64,000 nt of DNA from Doryteuthis pealeii (Eukaryota > Mollusca > Cephalopoda > Myopsida > Loliginidae): positions 15,258,518 through 15,322,517 of the forward strand of contig CM042179.1 in assembly GCA_023376005.1 (NCBI GenBank), read 5' to 3'. A program made the position numbers and the translations under genes. A model generated the notes under the pieces. It worked only from the letters and a program-made list of their open reading frames with translations, made no database searches and was not told the DNA's origin. Of the stretch, positions 42,707 through 53,806 are shown in pieces. Positions within the stretch are counted from its first letter, which is position 1; each line of letters starts with the position of its first letter.

Positions 42707-44754
42707 CTTGTGGAAGGGTTAGTAACTATATTAAAAAGAAGTAAAAATAAGAAAAGAAAATCTAATTGATGGATAAATAGACTCAGAAAGGTTTACAAAT
42801 ATTTTGAAATGTTTAAACTCTATAGGGAAAATTCCATGACAAAAAAGCAATAGGAACTGAAGAATTGGAAACTACACGGGAAAGTAGAAAGTCAGCCTGA
42901 AGTAAACTGTTACGATTTTTATACCATTTTTAGGCTCAAGTGAGAAGTACTTTAACAGTGAGATCTTGTGTAAGGCAGTGACTGAATCCCTTAAGTGAAA
43001 TATCCTTTGGTTATGTAGAGTCTTGGCTGCATATCCGTTCACAGCAAGAAGCGAATACGCGCAAATAACGGTTTTCAAGATCGCGATTAATAATTAACTA
43101 ACTCACGTATTCGTGATTGGCTGACTTTAATCCAGCGCCACGCAGAGTCTATAAGTTTCAGTGGTTGGGATTCCAACACGTCCTTATAACCACAAAACAA
43201 TCAAACAAATCTACAACATCATTTTCTAGAAGAACTGACTAATCTTGATTATTCACAAAGTAACCCCCCCTCATAATCTAGATGATGTAAAAGATTTTCA
43301 AAAAACAAAGAGAATTGAAAAAGAACTAATAGAAACTGTATAAACTTCAGACAAAGACATATGAGGGATTTGGAATTGAAGAGGAAAAACGAACAACCGA
43401 AAGAATAGATTATTCCAATTAAAAAGCGTCAAAACATTCATCAGAAAAAAGAAAGCAACAAATACGTGGGGATCTTAAAGCAGATACCATCAAGAAAAAC
43501 TGATGAAAGAAACAGTAAAATATGAATATTTCAGAACAATAAGCGAATAATGGAAGTCAAATTCTACAGTACCTGATATAATATAATACTAACATCTAAT
43601 AGCGAGGTTCCTGGCTAGATTATCAGGACTAAAATTTGGTCATACTGTCAAATGGTATTTGTACAAACCAGAATCTGTCATAGAAAAGTAGACACATAAA
43701 ATGCTATGGGACTTTGAGAAACAAACACATCAACCCAATCCCGAACAGAAGAGCTGATCTGTGTTTAATTAACAAAAAGAAAATAACTTGTCACCTAGTG
43801 GATTTGGCCGTTCCATCGGATCAAAGAGTGAAAATAAAAAAAGCTAAATTTAGAAAAGTACCTTGTCTTAGCAGAAAGCCGACAAAGTGACAAACGGTGT
43901 ATACTAGGACTGTTCCTACAATTGGTATTACTTTGACCTGCATATCCTTAGCTTTTTTCAATTCTCTGACACTAAACCAGGTATTTGTCTATCTTTTTTT
44001 ACCTTCATCTTCACCCTATGATCTGCTGGAACTGCAAATCTACATGATGACAGTTCTCTTTTTTTTTGTTAATCATACAAGTCTGGTCTTCTAGCTGGCA
44101 TAAGTGATCCATCTTTATCTCAAAGTCCCCAGAGAATTTTATGTGTTTCATTCTCAATAGAATTCTGGTTTTGCACATACCATTTTGTGTATGGCCAAAA
44201 TTTAGTTTTTTTGCACAATTCCCAGTTTGATCACTTCCAACCCAGTTGTGCCTAGTTTTGTATTTCTGTTGTGCTAGTTTTCTACATTTGCTTATACTGT
44301 AAAACATGAAAGTAACGGTGATACCCATTATAGTTGGAGTCCTTATTCATAGTTTCAGAAGTCCTGGAGAAGTATTGATGGAACTGGAGATCAGAGGAAG
44401 AATCAAGACCACCAGACTACGCACTTTTAAAAATTAGTTAGCTATATTTAGAAGAAGTCTGGAGGTTTGAAGAGTTTTGCTGTCGGGCTCTAATGAAAAA
44501 AAAAACACCGGTTTAAAAACTGGTGTGAAAAACAAACAATGATTAGAATAATAATCTGCAAAACAAGTTTGCTTACCACTACTGAATGTTGAAAACATCC
44601 AGGTTTTAATTGCAATTGTAATTATTAATCATCGCATTGCAGTCTCGAATACTATATAATTGTGTGCTTCTAGTTACAGCCCTCCTGTGACTATGAAGTC
44701 AATTGTTTAAAAAAAAAGCCTTCATGGTGTTGCGCCAAAGTGTGACTTCAGACC

Positions 44755-45039
44755 ATGAACAGTCCGCTACGGAGAGCCTGTCGCCACCAAGGGCGGTCCG
44801 GGCGACGATCTGTCTCTTATAAACGAAAGCTCTGCAGAGAGGATAATCCTTCGGGATTGGTCCGTTATTCCATCAGCCGGACAATGCCTCAGCCATCAGA
44901 GACGACCCTGTTCTCAGTAGAGAACACAACCGCAAAACCGCAATTATCAACAAAAGAACTCCCTGAAAAAAAAAAAGTTAATATTTATACCTTCAGAAAC
45001 CTGACTTCTCTCGTCAGGTTCACTGAAAAAAGAAATTAA
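44755..45039 (+). other. Counterpart of the unrecognised 25.7 kb frame
   Basis: Frame altered by indels relative to 25659-25916: starts MNSPLRRACRHQGRSGRRSV, rejoins the KRKLCRED block, ends differently. Confidence 0.2.
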
Positions 45040-45773
45040 TTATTAATATAATAATTATTAATAGAATTAAAGCTATCAGTTTTTGAATACGAGTGTGGCT
45101 TTAATGTCACGTTGCTTGTTGACTTTAGAAAATTATGAAAAACAACTAGATAATTAGTGTGAAAGTACAAATGCTGATTAGAAGAAAATAATGATGAAAC
45201 TTTTGCTGTTTATTGTACAAACTTAAATCAATATTGTTTGAGTAAAAAAAGATAAATTGGTTCATTCTGTATCAACATTTTCTTTAATTGCAAAATGCCG
45301 ACGAGTAGTACAACAGATTCAAGTAGAAAAATTGTTCACACTAGAATAAAATAAGCTCTTTCTCTTCAATGGCCATTGTATGTAAAGGATATCAACGAGA
45401 ATTTCTTTCAGGGAAAATTTCTAGAGAGCTCAGTGATCAAAGCCATAAGGATAAGAGGGTATAAGGAAGGAAATTAGAAAATGCACGTTTACACAAAGAG
45501 GTTAAACAACCACAGATATTTCGAAATCTTTCGTATGAAAAGAAAAATACAAAATTGCCATAACTGTTATTGATTAAAAGCCTAAAGAAGTTTTTTTTTT
45601 AAAAAAAAAAGCAAAGACACAAAGAAATTTAACAATATCGTTCAAATCACGAAGAAATTTTAAAAGATCTAAATCGATAAAGATTTATCATCCTAAAACG
45701 GTAATTTCTCCAACGATTTTCATCAGTTTTATAAGACAAATCAAACTTATGTTTATTTTTTTGTACCTTAGAG

Positions 45774-45967
45774 TAGTGGTTCTCAACCTTTTTTTTTTTT
45801 CAACCCTGGAACCCTTTGATTCCTATTTTACTATGATGGACCCCCCCCCCACCTAGCCATTTGATGTTTAAAAATTCCATTGAATTTTTATGATTAATCT
45901 CTTTGCTTGTCTGGACCAAAAAAAAATATTGTTCCGGGTGGGAAGTGGGCCCCGTTGAGAGCCCTCT
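45774..45967. mobile_element. hAT-like MITE (mate of 24664)
   Basis: TAGTGGTTCTCAACC at 45774; complement of CAGAGGGCTCTCAAC ending 45967. Confidence 0.7.
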
Positions 45968-45989
45968 GAATTATAGTATCATTCCTTAG

Positions 45990-46195
45990 ATGTGTAACGT
46001 TATTGTCTTACGAAATAGACAACGGTGACCCGAATTCAAATCCTGAACGAGACTACTTGTGATTCCCTCTCTTCCCACTAACTATGTAATAGTAGTTCAA
46101 GTCTAGAAAAAAACTTTGAATTTAAACCCGTTTCAAAATCCTATCCATGGTGGAAGGCTTGAGTACTACATACAGTATCGCCCTTAATAAATACA
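45990..46195 (+). mobile_element. Deleted SINE-1 (mate of 24445)
   Basis: Head near 45995-46060, truncated body as in copy 1. Confidence 0.55.
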
Positions 46196-46290
46196 GACAT
46201 AGAATTATTTTTAAAAAAAGAGTTAATTTTTCTTTTTAAAGCAAAATTGCCAGGATTTTATGTAATCTGAAAAACAGAAATATGAATATA

Positions 46291-46487
46291 TCATCATCAT
46301 CATCAATCATGCCACACTGAGAGCCAGCACAGACTCACACGACTCTCTCTCTCTTGCCACTGGTAGGTATTTACCCAACGCAGTTCGCGCACAGGTTTGG
46401 GTGTAACAAGGCATCCAGTATGGAGGCATCCAGCGATCGAGCTCGCGATTCAATAATAATGGATCCTGAGACTAAATGCAAAACGGA
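46291..46487 (-). mobile_element. SINE-4 (mate of 24149)
   Basis: ATCATCATCATC tail at 46291, head to ~46487. Confidence 0.6.
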
Positions 46488-46582
46488 ATGAAATAAACTC
46501 CCTTGTCTCGTTACTAAGTATACCTCGACAGCTGACGAAAAACGTTTTAATTTGGATTGTGACTTAGGTTTCCTTTGTGATA

Positions 46583-46900
46583 CTACGATTTAGTCGATAG
46601 AGCATCGCCTAGTAATCACAAGGTTCTGGATTCGATACCGGCCCTCGTCACCTCAGCGTATGAGTAACACAGGATCTGTGCGGTAAAGAGAGGAGCTGAT
46701 AGTTAGATCGCACATCTACTATCAGCTCCTCACTTACCGCACAGATCCCTGTGTTACTCATACGCTGAGGTGACGAGGGCCGGTATCGAATCCAGAACCT
46801 TGTGATGCAAAACAATCTACTTTGTCTATCGCTAGTGAAAAAAGCATACTCCCTCGCTGTCTGGCTGATACCGATTTTAGGCCATCCGACGACTTTTTAC
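46583..46900 (+). mobile_element. SINE-2 with fold-back (mate of 23728)
   Basis: Head CTACGATTTAGTCGATAGAG at 46583. Hairpin arms about 46615-46708 and 46713-46806. Confidence 0.7.
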
Positions 46901-47164
46901 TTTACATCCTTTCATTTGTCATTTTGTAACCATTTGTTTATAATTACCAACAGTCTTTGGTTAGGGTGACTTAGTTTGAATTTCTGTATTGTTATTCCTT
47001 TGTAATATTCTTTTGTTGGCAAATCGGTCCTTCAATTTGCCCTTTTAAAACCTTTTGTCTTAGTGGCCAAATGACTTATGTTAACTTGATTTGGGGTATA
47101 AAACAAAAGAGAGGGAGTGAGAACTTAGGAAGAACCATCTTTTTATAACCACTACACCTGTCTA

Positions 47165-47763
47165 AGTACTATCATGGCCTACTAGTATTATACGGGCCAT
47201 ATGATACAAGTAAAGCAGGCAAAAATACAGGCCGATTAATTTTAACTCATTCTAGGTCGCTTATAAAAACTTGACGCGAAAGGAAAGGTAATTTAAAAAA
47301 TTTAACAGAAAAATAATTAAATAAAATACGCTAGAATTTATTTTAGTCATTATTTTAATTAATTTTATTCTTTCAAAAATTAAAAATACGTTAATTTAAT
47401 ACTTGTCTTTCAACTAATCTAGAATTATAAACGGCTGTGATTTAACCTTGTTTTTATGCTTTTCAATCACGTATAACGGTCTGTTTTGCTAGACGGCTAG
47501 TTTGGTAAAATTAACTACGCAATAACTTTTTGCATTTAAAATATTGATTTTAAAGTTTTCGCGAAATTTGTTAACAAAAATGGTTAATCTTTTCATATTA
47601 CATTTCTGAAGAAAAAAAAGAAAACAGTTTGGTATTTTTGTAATACTTTTTACACATTCTCCAGCCTAAACCTACAGATTGGACTATCAGTCAATCGGCC
47701 TGTTATTTTTTGCCTCTTAATGTATCATATGGGGCCGTATAATATTAGTAGCCGTGGTAACTA
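47165..47763. mobile_element. Inverted-repeat DNA element (mate of 22877)
   Basis: AGTACTATCATGGCCTACTA at 47165; mirrored end near 47763. Confidence 0.6.
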
Positions 47764-48009
47764 TTAACCAGAACAGTTAACAAGAATTGACAAAAGACAA
47801 AAGGCAGAATTACATATTCCATTTACTTACCTAAACCATTGTTGTTATTGATTTGATAATCATTCTTAAATTCAAACTTGAAAATGGTAACGTACAAGTC
47901 AATGGAATGATAATAATAGTGGTTTGCATCCTGCCGTTTCTGAAAAACTGTGGCGTATGTCCATTTTCATTAATTTTTTTTAACTACGTGCCTGTGCTGT
48001 TTTTTTTTT

Positions 48010-48160
48010 TGGTTTTTTTGAGGATGTTCTGTTGCCCAAGCAGCAGATCCCCCTCTCACTGCATTGTAGTCCAAAAGGAAAGGAAAAACTTATGCATTTG
48101 GCAACGGTAGAGTCGTATAGTTCTGTGTAGCACTGAAAATTCCAGCGTTAACCTCAACCG
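48010..48160. repeat. Interspersed repeat (mate of 22520)
   Basis: GAGGATGTTCTGTTGCCCA to CACTGAAAATTCCAGCG. Confidence 0.5.
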
Positions 48161-48387
48161 AAAAAGAACCTCCGGCTCCGATTTGTTTTCGGGGTTTTCT
48201 CCCCCCCCTTCCTTCGGAATTATGTAAAGCCGTTCAGTGGGCGATAGTTTTATAACACAGCTCTTCTGGTCCTAGAGGGTTGACGAACAGGGCCCAATTT
48301 TGGTTTAATGTTGTAGTAATACGCCAATCTACTACTGTCCAGTGTGGATAGTCATTGGCTCCGTAAGCTAATCCGCTCTTTTTCAGC

Positions 48388-48422
48388 TGGCGCGCGCGCG
48401 CGCGCCGAGTGTGTGTGTGTGA
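48388..48422. repeat. GC/GT microsatellite, haplotype B state
   Basis: CAGCTGGCGCGCGCG and GTGTGTGTGTG replace the GA repeat found at 22258-22303. Confidence 0.8.
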
Positions 48423-48654
48423 ATGCTAGTGTTTTACAGCCGAGACGTCCCTGTTGAGACTGCATTTAGTGTTGTCTTAAGAATATTTAAGTTTTAAGAA
48501 ATAATAAATATTTACTCAGATTCCTTCAAAGTCTTATGCATGGAACATTTTCTATTAATTGTCATAATCTTGCTTTGTGAGAAGCTTTTGATGAATAACA
48601 TAAGAAGGAGACCTTTATCTTCAAGTAATTTTTTGTTTGTTCTTATACCAAAGG

Positions 48655-48918
48655 TGCTTATTTGTGTAATGGCTATCGTTGTAAAGAAATGACCAACGTG
48701 AACTGGGTTCAAGAAATACCGGACAGTCTGTTTGTCATTTCACAAGGCTATTACTCTTGGGAAAGGTATGCATTTAATATACCCCCTCCAGTTATGGGTA
48801 AATAAATAGTGTAACCAGTCTACGGAGAAGGAAACCCTTATTTCAAACTTGTTACTCCGCTTATACAATAGACCTTGTGTCCACAACCCCCTGCTTGAGC
48901 AGAGGGGTTGGGTAAATT
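48655..48918 (+). mobile_element. SINE-1 (mate of 21781)
   Basis: Head TGTGTAATGGCTATCGTTGT at 48662, end GCAGAGGGGTTGGGTAAA at 48900-48917. Confidence 0.7.
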
Positions 48919-49373
48919 ATATAACAAAGCTTACTAATGCTTATTGATATTAAATATGTGTAAACTTATTAAACTTATAAATGAAAATGAGGGGGATGAT
49001 GGGAACTTTTACTCCAATCTTACATTGATTTGCATCAGCTGGAAAGAGATTACTCTTACCTGTAAATAGTCATCCGAGAAACTAAAATCAAATGATGAAA
49101 GCCAATTTCATAATCCTATAAGCATCTAATTAAAGATTAATATAGATAAATAATTTTCCAATCTACTTGTACGATCTCTCGCTAACAAGCCGTTCAGATT
49201 ACAATTTTGCACATACATACGCAGATATAGAAATGTAATATTTCGCAGAATAATATCAATTATAAGAATGTCTTCGATTATTAAAAACAATAATAGAAGA
49301 AAGTTCGGAATAAATTGTGGTAGCAAAACTGTCCATTTTTCGAATAATGTCGTGTATAGCGATGAATGCGTGC

Positions 49374-49391
49374 AAAAAAAAAAAAAAAAAA
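49374..49391. other. Fold-back junction B: poly-A spacer
   Basis: The inverted arm ends GAATGCGTGC (matching copy 1 at ~21316). An A tract follows, and the forward arm begins TAAGATTGG (matching ~21522). About 205 bp of the inverted arm is therefore unpaired. Confidence 0.85.
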
Positions 49392-49644
49392 TAAGATTGG
49401 AAAATTTATTTCATCTATAGTTAATCTTTAATTAGATGCTTATTAGGATTATGAAATTGCTTTCACATTTGATTTTAGTATTCTCCGGATTGACTATTTA
49501 CAGTAAGAGTAATTACTCTTTCCAGCTGATGCAAATCAATAGTAAGATTTGGAAGAAAAGTTCCCATCATCCCCCTCACTTTCATTATAATTAATAAGTT
49601 TACACATATTTAATATCAATAGCCATTAGTAAGCCTTTTTATAT

Positions 49645-49900
49645 ATTTACCCAACCCTCTGCTCATCAGGGTGTGACACAAGGTCTATTTGTAAGCGGAG
49701 TTTAACAAGTTTGAAATAAGAAGTTTTCCTTCTCTAGACTGGTTACACTATTATTTACCCATAACTGGAGGGGTATATTTAAAATGCATACCTTCCCAAG
49801 AGTATTAGCGGCTATGTGAAATGCAAACAGACTCGTCGGTATTTGACCCAGTTCATCGTGTCCATTTTCTACAAGATAGCCATTACACAATAACACCTTT
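49645..49900 (-). mobile_element. SINE-1 (mate of 21781)
   Basis: TTTACCCAACCCTCTGCTCA start, head to ~49890. Confidence 0.7.
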
Positions 49901-50394
49901 TGGTATAAGAACAAACAAAAAAAGTACTTGGATAAAGTCTCCTTCTTATGTTATTCATCTAAAAGCTTTTCACAAATTCAAGATATTGACCAATTAATAG
50001 AAAATGTTCCATGATAGACTTTGAAAGGATCTTGAGTAATATTTATTATTCTTAAAACTTAATATCTTAAGCAACTAACTGGCAGTCTCAACAGGTAACG
50101 TCTCGGCTGTAAACACTAGCATCACACACATCACACGCCCCCCCGCGCGCCGCGCCCAGCTGAAAAGAGCGGATTAGCTTACGGGAGCCATGACTATCCA
50201 CACTGACAGTAGTAAGATTGGCGCTATTTACTACACACATAAACCCAAAATTGGCCCTGTTCGTCAACCCATCTAGGACCAGGAAGAGTGTGTTATAAAA
50301 CTATCGCCCTGAACGGCTTACATATTCCGAGGAAGGGCGGGGGAGAAACCCCGAAAACAAATTCGAGCCGGAGTCTTTTCGTTGAGTAACGCTG

Positions 50395-50530
50395 AATTTC
50401 AGTGCTACACAGCAACTCATACGATCCTACCGTTGCAAACTGCCAAATAAGTTTCTTCCTTTCCTTTTGGACTACAAGCAGTGTGGAGAGGGATCTGCTG
50501 CTGGGCAACAGAACATCCTCAAAAAAAACA
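50395..50530. repeat. Interspersed repeat (mate of 22520)
   Basis: Longer than copy 1, retaining AGTGTGGAGAGGGATCTGCT, as at 10014. Confidence 0.55.
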
Positions 50531-50780
50531 AAAAAAAAAACAGCAACAGGCTACGTAGTTAAAAAAAATTAATGAAAATGGACACTACGCCACAGTTTTT
50601 CAGAAAAGGAAGGATGCAACACACTATTTTATCATTCCAATTGACTTTGTTACGTACTCACTTTTTCAAGTTGAATTTAAGAATGATTATCAAATAATAA
50701 CACATGGTTTTAGGTAAGAAAATGATATGTAATTCTGCCTTTTTTGTCTTTGTCAATGTTCTGTAACTGTTCTGGTTAAT

Positions 50781-51364
50781 AGTACCACGGCCTACTAATA
50801 TTATACGGCCCATATGATACATTAAGAGGCAAAAAATAACAGGCCGATTGGACTGATAGTCAATCTGTAGTTTAGGCTGGAGAATGTAAAAGTATACAAA
50901 AATACACAACTGTTTTCTTTTTTTTTTCTTCAGAATGTAATATGAAAAGATTAACCATTTTTGTAAACAAATTATCGCGAAAAACTTTAAAAATCAATAT
51001 TTAAATGCAAAAGTTATGCGTTAGTAATTTTACCAAACTAGCGTCTTAAGGCAAAACAGACCGTATACGTGATTGAAAAGCATAAAAACAAGGTAAATCA
51101 CAGCCGTTATAATTCGTAGATTAGTGAAAGGACAAAGTATAAATAACGTTTTTAATTTTGAAAAGAATTAAATTAAATTAAAATAATGACTAATAAATTC
51201 TAGCGGTATTATTTTTTTATTTTCTGTTAAATTTTAAAGTTACTTCCTTTCTGGCGTCAAGTTTATAAGCGACCTAGAATGAGTTAAAATATAATCGGCC
51301 TGTTAATTTTTGCCTCTTACTGTATCATATGGGCCGTATAATACTAGTAGGCCATGATAGTACT
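50781..51364. mobile_element. Inverted-repeat DNA element (mate of 22877)
   Basis: AGTACCACGGCCTACTAATA start; mirrored end GGCCATGATAGTACT. Confidence 0.6.
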
Positions 51365-51617
51365 TAGACAGGTGTGGTGGTTATAAAAGAGTGGTTCTCC
51401 TAAGTTCTCACTCCCTCTCTTGTTTTTACCCCAAATCAAGTTAAACAAAGTCATTTGGCCACTATAGACAAAGGTTTTAAAGGGGCAATGAAAGGAACCG
51501 ATGCAACAAAAGAATATTACAAAGGAATAACAATACAGAAATTCAAAATCTAAGTCACCCTAACCAAAAACTGTTGTAATTATAAACAAATGGTACAAAT
51601 GACAAATGAAAGATGTA

Positions 51618-51938
51618 AAGTAAAAAGTCGTCAGGATGGCCTAAAATCGGTATCAGCCAGACAGCGAGGGAGTATGCCTTTTTTCACTAGCGATAGACAA
51701 AGTAGATTGTTTTGCATCACAAGGTTCTGGATTCGATACCGGCCCTCGTCACCTCAGCGTATGAGTAACACAGGGATCTGTGCGGTAAAGTGAGGACTGA
51801 TAGTAGATGTGGCGATCTACTATCAGCTCCTCTCTTTACCGCACAGATCCCTGTGTTACTCATACGCTGAGGTGACGAGGCCGGTATCGATCCAGAACCT
51901 TGTGATTACTAGGCAATGCTCTATCGACTAAATCGTAG
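51618..51938 (-). mobile_element. SINE-2 with fold-back (mate of 23728)
   Basis: Hairpin arms about 51716-51808 and 51816-51906. Confidence 0.7.
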
Positions 51939-52035
51939 TATCACAAAGGAAACCTAAGTCACAATCCAAATTAAAAACGTTTTTCGTCAGCTGTCGAGGT
52001 ATAACTAGTAACGAGACAAGGGAGTTTCATTCATT

Positions 52036-52230
52036 CCGTTTGCAAGTTAGTCTCATGGATCCATTATTATTGAAATCGCGAGCTCGATCGCTGGATGCCT
52101 CATACTGGATCCTTGTTTTACACCCAACCTGTGGCGAACTGGTTGGGTAAATACCTACCAGGTGGCAAGAGAGAGAGAGTCGTGTGAGTCTGTGCTGGCT
52201 CTCAGTGTGGCATGATGATGATGATGATGA
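52036..52230 (+). mobile_element. SINE-4 (mate of 24149)
   Basis: Head CCGTTTGCAAGTTAGTCTCA; GAT tail at 52212-52230. Confidence 0.6.
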
Positions 52231-52330
52231 TATATATTCATATTTCTGGTTTCAGATTTACATAAATCCTGGCAATTTTGCTTTAAAAGAAATTAACTCT
52301 TTTTAAAAATAATCTATGTCGTATTTATTT

Positions 52331-52536
52331 AAGGGCGATACTGTATGTAGTTACTCAAGCCTTCCACCATGGATAGGATTTGAAACGGGTTTAAATTCAA
52401 AGTTTTTCTTCTAGACTGAACTACTATTTACCCATAGTTAGTGGTGAAGAGAGGGAATCACAAGTAGTCTCGTTCAGGATTTGAATTCGGGTCACCGTGT
52501 CTATTTCGTAAGACAATAACCGTTTACACATCTAAG
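52331..52536 (-). mobile_element. Deleted SINE-1 (mate of 24445)
   Basis: Same internal deletion as copy 1. Confidence 0.55.
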
Positions 52537-52551
52537 AATGATACTATAATT

Positions 52552-52750
52552 CAGAGGCTCTCAACCGGGGCCCACATTCCACCCCCGGAACAATATATGA
52601 TTTTTTTGGTCCAGACAAGCAAAAGAGATTTTAATCATAAATTCAATGGAATTTTAAAACATCAAATGGCTAAGGGGGGGGGGGTCCATCATAGTAAAAT
52701 AGGAATCAAAGGGTTCCATGGGTTGAAAAAAAAAAGGTTGAGAACCACTA
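52552..52750. mobile_element. hAT-like MITE (mate of 24664)
   Basis: CAGAGGCTCTCAACC start, GGTTGAGAACCACTA end; G tract at 52674-52684 is longer than in copy 1. Confidence 0.7.
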
Positions 52751-53593
52751 CTCTAAGGACAAAAAAATAAACATAAAGTTTTGATTTGTCTTATAAAACT
52801 GATGAAAAATTCGTTGAGAAATTACCGTATATAGATGATAAATCTTTATCGATTTTAGATCTTTTTAAAATTTCTTCGTGATTTGAACGATATTGTTAAA
52901 TTTCTTTGTGTCTGCTTTTTTTAAAAAAAAACTTCTTTAAGCTTTTGAATCAATAACAGTTATGGCAAATTTGTAATTTTTCTTTTCATACGAATAGATT
53001 TCGAAATATCTGTGGTTGTTAACCTCTTTGTGTAAACGTGCATTTCTAATTTCCTCCTTATACCCTCTTATCCTCTGCTTTGATCACTGAGCTCTTAAGA
53101 AATTTTCCCTGAAAGAAATCTCGTTGATATTCCTTTACATAACAATGGCCATTGAGAGAAAGAGCTTATTTTATTCTAGTGTGAACAAATTTTTCTACTT
53201 GAATCTGTTGTACTACGCGTCGGCATTTGCAATTAAAGAAAAATGTTGATACAGATATGAGACCAATTATCTTTACTCAAACAATATTTGATAATGTTTG
53301 TACCAATAAACAGCAAAAGTTTCATCATTTATTTTCTTCTAATCAGCATTTGTACTTTCACACTAATTATCTAGTTGTTTTCATAATTTTCTAAAGTCAA
53401 CAAGCAACGTGACATTAAAGCCACACTCGTATCAAAACTGATAGCTTTAATTCTATTAATAATTATTATATTAATAATTAATTTCTTTCTTTCAGTGAAC
53501 CTGACGAGAGAAGTCAGGTTTCTTGAAGGGTATAAATATTAACCTGTCTATTCAGGAGTTCTTTGTTGATAATTGCGTTTGCGGTTGTGTTCT

Positions 53594-53806
53594 CTACTGA
53601 GACAGGGTCGTCTCTGATGGCTGAGGCATTGTCCGGCCTGATGGATAACGGACCAATCCGAAGGATATCCTCTCTGCAGAGCTTTCGTTTAGTAAGAGAC
53701 AGATCGGTCGCCGGACCCGCCCTTGTGGCGACAGGCTCTCCGTAGCGGACTGTTCATGTCTGAAGTCACACTGGCGCAACACCATGAAGGCTTTTTTTTT
53801 AAACAT
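53594..53806 (-). other. Counterpart of the unrecognised 25.7 kb frame
   Basis: Starts MFKKKAFMVLRQCDFRHEQS as in copy 1, then frameshifted at an indel in the CGGACC region. Confidence 0.2.

Larger units (their letters stand above)
41270..44490 (+). pseudogene. LINE-a, inverted copy, interrupted by the N gap
   Basis: RT start near 41290-41400. The gap hides ~190 bp of copy 1 sequence (about 28336-28525). Resumes at 41501 with the ITCLPIM region, then SINE-1, R, the C-terminal domain (43640-43850 plus strand; 43860-44270 inverted part) and the terminal ALEV block near 44300-44480. Base accuracy between 41501 and ~42720 is visibly poorer than elsewhere. Confidence 0.65.
41501..49373 (-). repeat. 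Repeated segment, copy 2 right part (haplotype B, inverted)
   Basis: Reverse complement of the region matching 49593-56760 of copy 3, plus ~205 bp beyond the start of copy 3. It shares copy 3 variants, including the R insertion and the CG microsatellite. Confidence 0.95.
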
